Assembly (NCBI GenBank): GCA_020631735.1
Contig: CM036170.1
Location: forward strand, 65,239,737 to 65,303,736
Direction: 5' to 3'
From: Saccharum officinarum
Lineage: Eukaryota > Streptophyta > Magnoliopsida > Poales > Poaceae
Length of the DNA: 64,000 nt
The position numbers and the translations under genes were made by a program. The notes beneath the pieces are model-generated. The model saw nothing but the letters and a program-made list of their open reading frames with translations, ran no database searches and was not told the origin of the DNA. Positions within the stretch are counted from its first letter, which is position 1. Each line of letters opens with the position of its first letter. Positions 43,600-57,428 of this stretch are shown here, piece by piece.

Positions 43600-44690
43600 A
43601 TGAAAGCCAATAACTCGGATCTTTCGAGAGAAAAAAAAGACTAGCTACAAAATGAATTCGCAAAAGAGGAAACAATAGCTACAAATTCACAAAAAAGGGC
43701 GAATGTGTGACATCTAAATAGGCGGTCTATAGATAAAAGGTCAATAAAATATTGGTTCAATGACTCAATATATTTAAAAAGTCTGGCAACATAATGAATT
43801 TGCAAAAAAGAAAAAAATGGCTACAAATGAAAGGCTTTTGTAATTTATGTTCTTCTCTTATAATGAAAGCCGATAACTTAGACCTTTGAAAAAAAAAAGA
43901 CTAGCAACAGAATGAATTCGCAAAAAGAGAAAAAAATAGCTACAAATTCAAAAAAAGAAAAAAGGGCAAACATGTGACATTTAATAAGGCTGGCTATGGA
44001 TAAAATATTGGTTCAATAAGCGAAGAGATTTAAAAAGTTTGGCTACAGAATGAATTTGCAAAAAGAAATGAATCGCAAAAGGAGAAAAAAGTCGCTACAA
44101 ATTCGCAAATAGAAAAAAGGGCAAATGTGTGGCATTTAAAAAGGTTGGCTAGAGATCAAAATTGGTTCGATGAGTGAAGAGATTTCAAAAGTCTAGTTAT
44201 GAGTGAAGAGATTTGAAAAGTCTAGCTACAGAATGATTTTGCAAAAAGAAAATAGGCTACAGATCAAAATTGGTTCGACGAGTGAAGAGATTTAAAAAGT
44301 CAGCTACAGAATGAATTTGCTAAAAAGAAAATAAAAAATGCTTTCATTGAGAGTCCGGCTAGAGATCAAAATTGGTTCGATGAGTGAAGAGATTTAAAAA
44401 GTCAGCTACAGAATGAATTTGTAAAAAGAAAATAAAAAATAGAGATTTAAAAAGTCAGCTACAGAGTGAATTTTGAATTTGTAAAAAGAAAATAAAAAAT
44501 AGAGATTTAAAAAGTCAGCTACAGAATGAATTTGTAAAAAGAAAATAAAAAAATAGAGATTTAAAAAGTCAGCTACAGAATGAATTTTGAATTTGTAAAA
44601 AGAAAATAAAAAAATAGAGATTTAAAAGTCAGCTACAGAATGAATTTGCAAAAAGAAAATAAAAAAATGCTTTTGTTGAGAGTCAAACTA
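43600..44690. repeat. Degenerate tandem-repeat array, units of about 53-65 bp (and longer)
   Basis: The phrase AGCTACAGAATGAATTTG(C/T)AAAAAGAAAATAAAAAA, with GAGATTTAAAAAGTC, repeats at least ten times. Between 44395 and 44640 the units are nearly identical (53 bp; a 64-bp variant adds TTTTGAATTTG). Toward 43600 they are longer and more diverged and include GGTTCAATGAGTGAAGAG. Confidence 0.85.
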
Positions 44691-45227
44691 AAGTCCTCCT
44701 GCCTACTAAACGGGTGCTCTATAACAAGCTAAATCTGCTGTTCTGCTTGCTTGCTAGTCGAGGAGTCGGCGCACACAGAAGCACAAATACAATTAAACGT
44801 CATGTTCAACCCAGAAAAAAATTACAGAAAAATTAATAAGACGGAACAACTGGAAACTCGGCAAAAAATGTACCTGCCATGTCTTTACTTACAAAATCTC
44901 GTCTAGAGAAAAAAAAAGCTTTATTTGTTCCGCTGAGCTGCATCACTTTGTGGTATTTCTTTACAGATTTTTTTTCAAAAGTACATATTCGACTCAAGTA
45001 TAATGTAACATGCGCAATAACAATAATCTACTCTGGTGTTCACAGCATCTTCCCTTGCTAGAGACGAACAAGCCGTTAGCAAACAAACTGCATTTGCAAG
45101 CTAGAGTAGTATTGCTTACAGCATTTCAAAATGTGGTTATAGAGCCTCCCCTTGTTTGGCAAAAATACTCCTAGCCTTTGCTATTTTTCTCATCTCACCA
45201 AAATGTGTCAAACTAACTGAAACAATA
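44691..45227. other. Intergenic DNA, including the 3' side of SUFD
   Basis: No gene. Bases about 45100-45227 are the probable 3' UTR of the minus-strand SUFD gene. Confidence 0.5.
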
Positions 45228-48200
45228 TTATGAATGAAGGGCCTCATCCGTTGTTTGTCTGGATGAACCAAGCAACTCTTTGAACTGTGCTAATGCCTTC
45301 TCACTTATGGGCTTAAACGGTATGCGCTTTATCACATGGGCTCCAAAGAAGTATAACAGGGCATCTGTTGCAGTTTCCGTGTTGATACCTCTTGCCTGGA
45401 AGTAGAAGAGCTCATTTGGATCAAGCTCACCACTGATGGCGGCACCATGAGTACACTTCACATCATCAGCAATAATCTGAAGGTTCGGTTTGACATTAAC
45501 AAGCGCCTTTGGTGATAGGATAAGACACTTGGTTTCTTGCCCCGCATCAGTTTGTTGTGCATACCTGTGAATCAAGACCATCACAATATTAGGATGCAAA
45601 TCTCGGATTGCAGCTTCAGACATAGCTGTGTGTCATGACTCATGAGTAAAACAAAGATGGTGGACGTCCTAGGAATTATATAACTGCATCTATGTATCAC
45701 CGACACACGATACGGGTACAAGTATGGGAATACAGCGTTTATAATTAAAATAATTGCATTTACATGCCCTCAGGGAGAGAATCTAAATGATTGAATCCAT
45801 TTCAACAAGACGTACGAAGGAAAGAGAGATCTAAATGAACAAGCAGGCAGGAACTGACTGGACACCATAGCCAGAGAGCACCTATCTCTGAACCTTCAGC
45901 AGCTGCGCAAGACGATCTCCCAAGTCCCAGAGCTTCAGATCCAAAGCGGTGGTACTCACTCACAGGGACACGAGCACACCCAGTGGCGACGTGGCTCCCA
46001 GCAAGGTGGAGGTGCTAGCTTCTGACAGCATGCACTCCTAGTGAGGCGGCGCGCTAGATCCTAGCGGCATGTGCTCCGTGCGAGGTGGCAATGCTTACTC
46101 CCTGTCCGTGGCGGCGCCGAGAAGCAAGAGATGGGAGGCGGAGATAGACTTGAGAATGGATGGGCTTGCGTTGGGCTGTAAAATGAGGTACTATTCGGCT
46201 GGCACGTATGGGCACAGTGTATCTTGCCGTATAGCCAGCTAAACCAGACGATTTTTTACCTAGTTTTCTGATACTTGGTGATATGTGTATCACGCCATAT
46301 CGCCATACAGATACAGGTATGGCGCCTCCCTGGCGAATCAGTAATACATAGAACTGCATAACAATATAACTATAGTTGAAACAAAATTCAACAATCAATA
46401 GGTCGTAAGTACAGAAGAATGATAAAACAGCCTTGTACAAGGTAATAAGTAATGTTTGTGTGGCTTTCTGCTAACTTTCTTTCAATTATTTTGTGTCAAG
46501 AAACACACCAAACACCTTATACAACTACTCATACTATATTATAGACTTCAAGTTAACTTAAATCTATCCTAAACAAATATTTAATCTTCGGATGCGATAT
46601 ACTCAGTTACTGTGAAATGTGAGCAATAAAAAGGTTTCTGGCACAGGCATGAAACTAGAAATATTTTTATGCCACGAACACATCAAATGTGTTATGCAAC
46701 TATATATTATATTCCAGATTTCAGTTAAAACTTAAATCTATTCTGAACAAATATGTAACATCAGGATGCCATATATTCATCTACTGTGAAATATTGAGCA
46801 ATAAAAAAGTGTATGGCACAGACATGAAACTAGAAATCTATGCAATGCTGGTCAGGTAAATGACCGGAATAGATAACATTTCTCCAGGAAGAACAAAACA
46901 ACAAAAAGAAGAAAAAAATCTGATAAATATACCTGTTGACTTTAATATTGCCATCAAATATGCTATTTCCTGTGCCACAAGCAATGTATTTGTGGAGCTG
47001 TCGTGAAAAACCTCTAGGGTGATCAAGTATCAGTCTGCTGTGCAGATCATGTATCTGCTTATTCTGAGATGTTAAGTGAAGTGTTGATAGTTCTGTCTCT
47101 GTCTCAGGACCTAACTGCTCGATATGGAGATTGTGTCTGTTCAATTTTGCTCCAGTGCTGACCTCAACAAACTCATATTTACTAGTTGTATCCTGCAAAA
47201 AGAAAAAAGAAAGTTTCACCTGTTCAACTAAGATTCATTGATCAATCCCAGCCCAAACACAATAGAGCAAGCACAACTCCCCTAACACCCACAATGATTA
47301 TTAACACTAGCAAATTGGAGGCAACTGTCTTGAGTCATGACTCATGAGCTAGATCAAACAATGACACCCTGGAATGACAAATGTCCCCAGCTCAGAATCA
47401 ATCTGAGTAATGCCAACAATCTCTCTTCCATAATTTGATCAGAGTTGGGTTCTCTTATCATCACTATCCTATCCCATTTCAAGAGCATATAACACTCATT
47501 CACAATTACAATTACAAGTATCTTATAGAACATTTATTTATCTAAAATCCAAACTGACCTGCTTGACAACTGTCCATTTAGTATGTGCTGCAGCAAATGA
47601 TTGCTGTTGCACATATGAATGAACCACTCTTGCGCCCTCATCGATGATAATCTCTGCCACTGGATTGGCCCAATAGCAACCACCTTCTTCTCCAGCCCCA
47701 AAGTGCTCCTCCACTACGGCCACCTCTGCTGCCTTCTTGGCCACGACCAGAACCCTTGGATTGGACATCTGCATACTCTCAGCACCGCTACCGGTATAGG
47801 CGAACATGATGTGGATTGGGTCGTCGGCCACCTTGACCCCCTCAGGCACGTGCACAACAACGACGTCACTCGCCCCAACGGCGTTGAAGTCAAAGAAGAG
47901 GTCCTTGTGGGCGAATTCAGCGGAGGCGGCAAGCGCGGCGGCGCGGTCCCGGGCGCGGCCAGGGGGGAGATCGGCGAGGGTGCTGACATGGGCACCAGAG
48001 GAGGATAGGAGGATTCCATCCGAGAAGAGGACGTGGGAAGAGAAAGGGGAGGACGGCAGCGCGAGGTCGGGCTCCCGGGAAGGGAGGGAGATGGGGAGGG
48101 AGCGGAGGTAGGAGATGTCAGTGAAGCGGAAAGCCTCGCTGGAGCGGCGTGTGGGCCAGGGCGTGGAGAGGAGGGAGAGCGCGGAGGCGGAGCGGAGGGT

Positions 48201-48401
48201 GTCGAGGAGCGGGGAGGTGGAGGTCACCGAGTCCTCGAGCTACTCGGCGATGCGGAGGACGAGGTCGTCGGAGACGGCGGGCGCCGCGCGCGCCACGGAG
48301 GCGGATACCGGAGCGGAAGAGCGGCGGAAGCGAAGGAGAGGCGGCGGCGTGCGGAGAGCGGTGGAGCAGGAGGCGGCGCACATCGGCGACGGCGAGGACA
48401 T
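45228..48401 (-). CDS. SUFD: Plastid Fe-S cluster scaffold subunit SufD (ABCI7), with a premature stop
   Basis: SufD works with SufB and SufC to build Fe-S clusters in plastids. Minus-strand exons are 48401-47559, 47192-46933 and 45564-45228. All splice sites are GT-AG and phases agree, giving 480 codons including the stop, the usual plant size. The N terminus (MSSPSPMCAASCSTALRTPP) looks like a transit peptide. Landmarks: FRFTDISYLRSLP; HKDLFFDFNAVGASDVVVV; the beta-helix core KYEFVEVSTGAKLNRHNLHI, HDLHSRLILDHPRGFSRQLH; DDVKCTHGAAISGELDPNELFY, the conserved SufB/SufD region with Cys and His; and AHVIKRIPF near the end. In exon 1 codon 54 is TAG (48242-48240) between VLRIAE and LEDS, most likely a former Gln codon (CAG). 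The rest of the frame is clean. Either the allele is dead or hypomorphic, or this base is wrong. Confidence 0.93.
45565..46932 (-). other. Intron 2 of SUFD with a GC-rich insert and a tandem duplication
   Basis: The donor is GTATAT and the acceptor ATTCACAG. A GC-rich block (about 45850-46230) inside otherwise AT-rich intron suggests an inserted element or captured fragment. A duplication of about 170 bp lies at 46495-46838. Confidence 0.75.
46495..46838. repeat. Diverged tandem duplication of about 170 bp in SUFD intron 2
   Basis: Both copies share ACACA(C/T)CAAA, TTA(T/A)ATCTAT(C/T)CT(A/G)AACAAATAT, ACTGTGAAATRTGAGCAATAAAAA and GCACAGRCATGAAACTAGAAAT. They end at about 46660 and 46838. Confidence 0.85.
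47193..47558 (-). other. Intron 1 of SUFD
   Basis: The donor GTCAGT begins at 47558 and the acceptor TTTTTGCAG ends at 47193. It contains a TGACTCATGA motif (about 47335). No element is recognised. Confidence 0.8.
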
Positions 48402-48759
48402 GGCGTCCGCGAAGCTTCTCTTCGTCTGGCCAGTGGCTGCGGTGCGGACTGCGGAGGGCCCGCGTGGGCGTGGGGGTTGGCAAATCTGAGATCCTGACAG
48501 GTGGGACCAGGAATGAGAACTGACAGCCCAGCCCACTCAAGGAAAAATATGGACCGTGTTGGGCCGGCTCATGTGGGCCTAGCCCTGATCCTGTGGAGCT
48601 GCGCGTAGCCTTATCCGCTTTCGTTCCCGCAGCTGTCGTTCGCTTTGCCTTGCCCCGGCAACCGTCTTTTTTTTTGTTTTTTTTGTTTTTCTAAGCTCTT
48701 TTTTCGAAAGATTCTCTCAAATATGTCATTGGCGGAAAGATTTCAAAAAATAGACTCTT
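48402..48759. promoter_or_regulatory. 5' region of SUFD
   Basis: GC-rich leader directly upstream of the minus-strand ATG, with CCCA(C/T)ATGAGCCGGCCCAACA-like text (GGGCCGGCTCATGTGGGCC at about 48561). GGCCCA words (site-II-like) are typical of plant housekeeping promoters. There is no TATA box that I would trust. Confidence 0.4.
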
Positions 48760-48764
48760 ATCTT

Positions 48765-50270
48765 GGTGTTATGGTCATCGGCGCCAAGGTAACACGGCAT
48801 GGCGCCAGGGTAACTGGCGCCAAGACCTTAACGCGTGGCGCTGACGTGGCAGGATCTTGGCGCCGTGATCTTTGGCGTCAAGACTTGGCGCCACTCTAAT
48901 TGGCGACAAGCCTGACGCCACAGATCACGACGCTAAAACACTGTTTTAAGTACCCAAATTTACCGTGAGATGGACATGTTGGAATTTGTTAAGTCTTGAT
49001 ATTTACTAAGCTTTAGACATATGCAAATTGGCTAAGTCTGAAATTTTACCACAAGATGGACATATGTTAATTTTACTATGACTTGGATATTTAAAATTTT
49101 ACCATGAGATTAAGTCTTTAAATTTTGCTAAGTCTAGAATTTACAAATTTTGGCTAAGTCTTTAAATAACCAAGTCATTGTAAAATTTGCATATGTCCAT
49201 CACATGGTAAATTTGAAGGCATTTAAAATTTTACCATGACTTGGATATTGTAAAATGGCTTCATGTTGTTGATTTGAATATTTAAATTTTTACTTGGGAC
49301 CAAAATTTAAAGACTTAGCCAAAATTTGCATATGCCCATCTCATGGTAAAATTTGCATATGGCTATCAAAAATTTACCATGAGAGGGACATATAAAAATT
49401 TGTTAAGTCTATAAATTTACCATGAGATGAGACGTGTTGGAATTTGTTAAGTCTGAAATTTTACCATGACATTGACAATTTTGATGCTATCCCATGTTAG
49501 TTGGTATTCTAACATATCCATGCCGTAGCAAAAATTCTGACTACCTAATTTTACCGTGAGATGGACATACAAAGCTCTAAATTAACATGACTTGGACCCT
49601 AATTTTTCTATGAGATGGACATACAAAATTTTAGCAAAGTCTTGATATTTACCATAGGATGGGCAACCTAGAAATTGGCTAAGTCTTCAATTTTACTGTC
49701 ACTTGACTATGCTAGAATTTCGTTAAGTCTGGATTTTTGCTATGATTTAAACATTGACAAATTTAAAATTTTACCATGACTATATTGAAAAAGGGTTTCA
49801 TGTTTTGGACTTGGATATTTAAAATTTTACCATGACTTGGACCCATCCCATAGTAAATTTAAAGACTTAGCCAAATAAATCTGAATTTTTACTACGGCTT
49901 GAATATGTTAAAATACCAACTACCTTGTGGTAGACATATGGAAAAATGATTTTTTTACCCTAACTTGGACATTTACAAAATTAAAATTTTAACGTGACTT
50001 GGATATTGAGAAATGTGACTAACTCTAGAGTTTTTACAGTGACTTTCTGTTTGATCACTTAGAACAACCTAGAAAATACTTAGGATAAAAAATAATATAT
50101 ATGGTAACAGGTCTGTAGCGCCAGGCTTGGCGCCAATGGTGACGACGCCAAGGTGCTGCCATGTCAGCGCCAGCTCGGCGTCGTCGGCCAAGTGGTATGA
50201 GACTTGACGCCAACATTAACGATACCAAACTATGTTATCTTGACGCCAACATTGATAAACATTGATAGAG
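48765..50270. mobile_element. Long-TIR DNA element rich in GGCGCC with an AT-rich core
   Basis: The left arm (about 48765-48935) and right arm (about 50105-50270) are built from GGCGCCAAG/TTGGCGTCA words. They align in inverted orientation; for example left GGCGCTGACGTGGCAG matches the reverse complement of CTGCCATGTCAGCGCC. The core has dozens of degenerate copies of AAATTTTACCATGA(C/G)(T/A)TGGA. There is no coding frame. A Mutator-like or foldback element is likely; exact ends and target duplication were not resolved. Confidence 0.6.
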
Positions 50271-50294
50271 CCCAGCCCTGTATCTATTTCCTAA

Positions 50295-51870
50295 GAGCAT
50301 CTCCAGCAGGACCCCCTACTTGACCCCCTACTCCAAATTTAGGTAGTGGAGTCTAAAAAATCAACTCCAGCAGACCCCCTACTACACCCCCTATATTTGT
50401 TGGCTTCCTATTTTCCCCCTCCCACCCTCTATTCCTGTTGGCCCCCTACTCCCACCGTGCAAAAGCAAAACTGAATCGCACTTTCTTTTTTCCTCGGCCT
50501 CGCTCGAAGTCGACCGCGCGCCGCCGGCTGGGCCGCGGCCACCAGCGTCCGGCCAGCCGCCGGCGGAGCCCCAGCCCCGGCCCCTCCGCCCCGTCCGCCG
50601 TCTTCTGGTCCGCCTCGAGCAGTCCCACAAGCCCCGGCGTCATCCCTCCTCCTGTGCATCTCCAACAGCCCCGCCGTCGTCCGTCCCCGTTGCACAGCAG
50701 GTCAGTTCTCCTGTCCGTCCGTCCCCCTCTGTCTCCTACATATGAACCAAATTAGTTTGCAATTTTCTATCCAAATTATTTTGCAATGGATTTTGATATG
50801 AACCAAATTAGTTTGCAGTGGATTTCGATATGAGTACTGAAATATCAGCGTGTCCAAATAAGTTTGCAATTTTCTGTCCAAATTCCTGTTGGCATGGAAT
50901 TGATATGTTATTTTCTTGTTGAATTAGTTTGCAATGGATTTCGAAGGCACATACTCCGAATTGTTGTCGGAGGACACCCCCATTGATTTAATTCCAGTGT
51001 CTGCACCCTCTCAATGCAAGCCCCCAAAAGAACTGCAAACTTCACACAGGATGAAGATGAACAACTTTGCATCTCTTGGGAGAGTGTGAGCACTGATCCT
51101 ATCATTGGCAATGAGCAACCTAGCAAGGCATATTGGACAAGAATCACTGAACACTTCCATGCCAACAGGACCTTTGAGTCCGATAGGACTAAAAATTCAC
51201 TTGAGCATAGATGGGGTACAATTCAAAAGGAGTGTCAAAAATTTCAAGGAATATTTGAGGATGTGGAGCGCCGACACCCGAGTGGAGTTCCATACCAAGA
51301 GCATGTAAGCTTGTTGTATGTTGATCAATTTTGCAATTTTGTCATATGTGCAATCTTGTTAACCTTTTGTTCCATTTTAATTGTAGTTGTTTGAAGCACA
51401 AAAAACTTATGGTGGAAAGAAGAAAGGAGTTCCAAGCACTTAATCTCCAGTGGTGGTAGTCGTGATGTAGGAGATGATGGACTTGGTGGCGATCCATCTA
51501 TTTGAGCTTTGTATCTTTATTTCCAATTATTCATCGTACTTTATTTAAGTATGTTTGAACTTTGTAGGATCCTATATCCTATTTATTATGTTTGAACTAT
51601 GTGCTTTATTTTTGCTCTTTGTTTTATTATATTCCAATTAATTATGTTTGGACTATGCACTTTCTTTGCGGTTAAAATACTTTTGGTTAAATTGTAGAGG
51701 AGAAATGAAGATTATAGAGGGGCAACATGCATTTGTGAAAATAAAAGTAGGGGGTCAGTTTTAGGTAGTACTGCTGGAGACGACAACAAAAAATAGGTAC
51801 TCTGAGAATTGGTAGCTACCTAAACAGAAAAGTAGGGGGTCAGTTTTAGGTAGTACTGCTGGAGATGCTC
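50295..51870 (+). mobile_element. PIF/Harbinger element, 1576 bp, with TAA target duplication
   Basis: Inverted termini GAGCATCTCCAGCAG and CTGCTGGAGATGCTC (51856-51870) are flanked by TAA on both sides (50292-50294; 51871-51873). Subterminal ACCCCCTACT and AGGGGGTCAGTTTTAGGTAG words repeat inside both ends. It carries only the Myb-like ORF and no DDE transposase, so it would need transposase supplied from elsewhere. Confidence 0.92.
50937..51433 (+). pseudogene. Harbinger ORF1: Myb/SANT-like DNA-binding protein, frame-shifted
   Basis: The ATG at 50937 starts DFEGTYSELLSEDTPIDL. Near 51025 the frame slips by one base in an A-run (CCCCCAAAAGAACT), after which RTANFTQDEDEQLCISWESV reads on. 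This trihelix/Myb-like domain includes SKAYWTRITEHFH and SLEHRWGTIQKECQKF, with the three spaced Trp typical of the fold. An intron (GT at 51305, AG before LFEAQKTYGGKKK) precedes an early stop at about 51430. In active Harbingers ORF1 partners the transposase in nuclear import and DNA binding. This copy is broken. Confidence 0.8.
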
Positions 51871-51906
51871 TAAAATCGAAAAAAAAAAGACGGCCCCGGC
51901 AAAGCA

Positions 51907-54484
<2,578 letters not shown>

Positions 54485-55072
54485 TTATATTCTGCTCACT
54501 CTTCAAGTCCTAAGCCATCTGCCCGTCCTCCAGTGCACGATAAAGTACATATACAGCAGCTAGTTAGACAAATTTAGTACTAAAAAGAGCACCAGCGGTA
54601 GTAGAAATCACTCTAGATAGGTCACCATTAGGAGCTTCCAAAATTTTGAAGCCCAGGTACATATTTTCCAGACCGTGTTGCAGTGGATCCTACACAGCAT
54701 CTACACCGAATTTTGTCGTGTCATCCAGTCTGGACTTGGCTGGCGGCATGCATGAATCTTTCTCCACTGCCTTACATTTCTCCAATCTCCAGTCGGTTTG
54801 TCAATCATTTACATCATTATTTTGCCAAGGAAAACACAGCGCTTGTAATCATTTTTCTCCGACAATATTTTAGTAAGTTGGGTACAAGCAGTAGTACTGT
54901 TTTGTTTCCCGCTGAACATGAAAGTTTATGCTGAAATGCCAAGCTGTTGTGGCCTGGTTTATCACATGAATGGTCTCAGCTCATTTGGCTGCTATGGTGT
55001 TGTCCGACTCCGCATTTGCATCTATTTTAGACATATTGTCAATCAGAATTGCATTGGGATGGCCTGGCTTAT
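54485..55072 (+). other. 3' UTR of the DUF3326 gene and flank
   Basis: No gene. The transcript probably ends between 54850 and 55050. The short open frames have no domain. Confidence 0.45.
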
Positions 55073-55257
55073 ACTTCCTTTGTTCCAAACAACGCTAACT
55101 TATCTACAACATAAAACAAGATTGATTAGATACAACATGAAATATATTTGATAGTGCATTTACTTATATGTTTATATATTTTCTATAAACTTGATCAAAG
55201 TTTAGACAAGTTTGATTTAGGACAAAACTAAAACAATTTAATTTAAAAAATAGGAGC
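55073..55257. mobile_element. Stowaway-like MITE, decayed
   Basis: It begins ACTTCCTTTGTTCCAAAC and ends AAAAATAGGAG. The interior is AT-rich (CTTGATCAAAGTTTAGACAAG). The right terminus is poorly conserved. Confidence 0.5.
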
Positions 55258-55321
55258 ATCAGCAAAGGAAATGTTGGTTCAATTTGTTTGTCTCAAACAC
55301 TGTTACTAAAATCTGTACTAT

Positions 55322-55566
55322 GGGTGTGTTTAGTTGAGAAAATTTGGATGAAAAGTTACTGTAGCACTTTTCGTTGTTATTTGGTAAAATTTGTCCAACC
55401 ATGGATTAATTAGACTCAAAAGATTCGTTTCGAACTTTACAGACAAACTATGCAATTAGTTATTTTTTTTACCTACATTTAATATTTCATGCATGCGTCT
55501 AAAGATTCGATGTGACGGGTGGAAGAGGAAATATTTTAGGTATGCATGGCAACTGAACGCGGCCTA
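55322..55566. mobile_element. Grass MITE with GTGTTTAGTT / AACTGAACGCGGCC ends
   Basis: GGGTGTGTTTAGTTGAG at the left and GGCAACTGAACGCGGCC at the right are imperfect inverted repeats. The interior holds GTTACTGTAGCAC, AAAAGATTCGTTTCG and TTTACCTACATTTAATATTTC. It is an uninterrupted relative of the copy at 56463. Confidence 0.8.
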
Positions 55567-55726
55567 TATGGTTCCAATGCTATTAATGCCTCCAGTTCTT
55601 TTATCCTCACCGCTGCCCCGTCGCTGAAGCTGTGAGGTGGCCTGGCAATGACATGTCAGGTTCGGAGTTCGGACGCCTTGAGGTCCATGGGTGCTCTCTA
55701 AGGGGAAGCTGGTGCGAGGGCTGTCG

Positions 55727-56330
55727 TTAGAACAATGTAGTGGAGCGGCGCAACCAGACCATATTGGACATGGCGCGGAGCATGCTCAAGTCAATGCGCA
55801 TGCCCAACTGGTTTTCAGGGGAGGAGGTCACGGCAACCGTCTTCATCTTTAGCCGTGCGCCGACAAGGAGCGTCGAGAGTAAGGACTTAGTCGAGGGGAT
55901 GACTCGCCTGGTACGGTTACAAGCCACCCATGCACTTTTTTTTTTTGCATGCTTGGCTGTGTTTTGCATGTCAAGGTCACCGACGGGTATCAGCAGGACC
56001 TCAGTGATTACAATACACACCGATGGTGTTCATCGGGTACGAGTCGAGCTCAAAGGCATACAGGTTCTACAGCCCGAACACCGAGCGCATCCACATCTCG
56101 TGCGACGTGGTGTTCGAAAGAGGCAAGGCGGCATGAGATTGGAACAAGCCGGAGGTGAGCCCAAGCTCCATAGGCTCGGAGCCATTCCATGTCGAGTTCA
56201 TGACAGTCTCGACTGATCATGAGGCATCGGTCACACCGTAGGGAGGCAACACAACGCCACGCGGGCCGCGCCCCATGAGCTGATGGATCACGCCATTCCA
56301 AGACCGAGAGCATGCCACGTACACGCCATC
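55727..56330 (+). pseudogene. Ty1/copia integrase C-terminal relic
   Basis: VVERRNQTILDMARSMLKSM and PNWFSGEEV (from about 55734) match the end of copia integrases. The following pieces (HVKVTDGYQQDLSDY, FIGYESSSKAYRFYSPNTER, CDVVFERGKA) lie in changing frames with a T-run insertion near 55938. It is a short stranded fragment with no LTR, between MITEs. Confidence 0.85.
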
Positions 56331-56462
56331 TTTCTTTTTACAGGGAATCTCAGGTGCAAGGTCTGGCCGGACAAGCTGGCCGTTGGATCATGATCGGATG
56401 GCTCAAGCCACACCACAGATCCTTTTAAAAGCACTATTCAAGTACTGCTCATCTGGTTTTAG

Positions 56463-57428
56463 GGTGTGTTCACTTCGCGAAAAGTATGTGAAAAGTTACT
56501 GTAGCATCTTTTCGTTGTTATTTGGCAAAATTTATCCAATCATGGACTAACTAGGCTAAAAAGATTGGAAAAAGTCTAATTGACCCCCAACTATTAGGGA
56601 TGGTCTAGTTTACCCCCTCAACTATGAAACGTTCTAATTTACCCCATGAACTTTGCAAAACCGGCCAAATCACCCCCTCGAGCGGTTTTGGACGGTGGGT
56701 TTGCTACAGTAACAACGGTTTTGCTACAGTAACAGTGTTTTGTCCTTTTTCTTTTTTATTTATTTCGTCTGAATCTTTGAAAAATCATAGTAAATCACAA
56801 AAAAATCATAAAATGGAAAATCCAATTTTGTTGGACTCCACATGAGTATATCTACACAGTAAATATATAATATAGTATGCTTTAGTACAAAGTTTTTGTT
56901 GTATGAATTATTCAAATTAATTACAGAAAAAATAGATCAAAATTTACAGCAAAAATTTTGTACTAAAGCATACTATATTATATGTTCACTGTGTAGATCT
57001 ACTCATGTGGAGTCCAACAAAATTGAATTTTTTATTTTGTGATTTTTTTATGATTTACTATGATTTTTCAAAGATTCAAACGAAATAAATAAAAAAGAAA
57101 AGGACAAAACCACTGTTACTGTAGCAAAACCGTTGTTACTGTCGCAAAACCACCGTCCAAAACCGCCTGAGGGGGTGATTTGGCCGGTTTTGCAAAGTTC
57201 AGGGGGTAAATTAGACCGTTTCATAGTTGAGGGGGTAAACTAGACCACCCCCAATAGTTGGGGGTCAATTAGACTTTTTCCTAAAAAGATTTGTCCCGAC
57301 ATTTACAGACAAACTATATAATTAGTTATCTTTTTTACCTACATTTAATGCTCCATGTATGCGTCGAAAGATTTGATGTGATGGGTGGAAGAGGAAATAT
57401 TTTAGGTTGGGATGGGAAGTGAACAAGG
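56463..57428. mobile_element. Grass MITE interrupted by a foldback element
   Basis: The left part (56463-56566: GTGTTCACTTCGCGAAAAG, GTTACTGTAGCATC, GGACTAACTAGG) and right part (57282-57428: ATTTACAGACAAACTATATAATTAG, TGATGGGTGGAAGAGGAAATATTTTAGG) together equal the copy at 55322. The foldback element at 56567-57281 splits it. Confidence 0.9.
56567..57281. mobile_element. Foldback (Mutator-like) element of 715 bp with arms of about 340 bp
   Basis: GGAAAAAGTCTAATTGACCC at the left is mirrored by the right end (GGGGGTCAATTAGACTTTTTCC). Inverted similarity continues inward through TTTACCCCCTCAACTATGAAAC, GGTTTTGCTACAGTAACA and GTTGGACTCCACATGAG to the AT-rich centre near 56925. TAAAAAGATT flanks both sides (56557-56566; 57282-57291), a 10-bp target duplication in the range of Mutator-like elements. 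No ORF. Confidence 0.9.

Noticed and set aside
43600..44690. CRISPR-like array
   Set aside because: Repeats have no unique spacers of constant length, and the context is a plant nuclear genome; it is an ordinary tandem repeat.
48033..48523. Arg/Gly-rich ORFs opposite SUFD exon 1
   Set aside because: Antisense shadows of the transit-peptide exon.
51014..51394. A host transcription-factor gene with a Myb-like domain
   Set aside because: It lies wholly inside a Harbinger element with TAA duplications and is frame-shifted.
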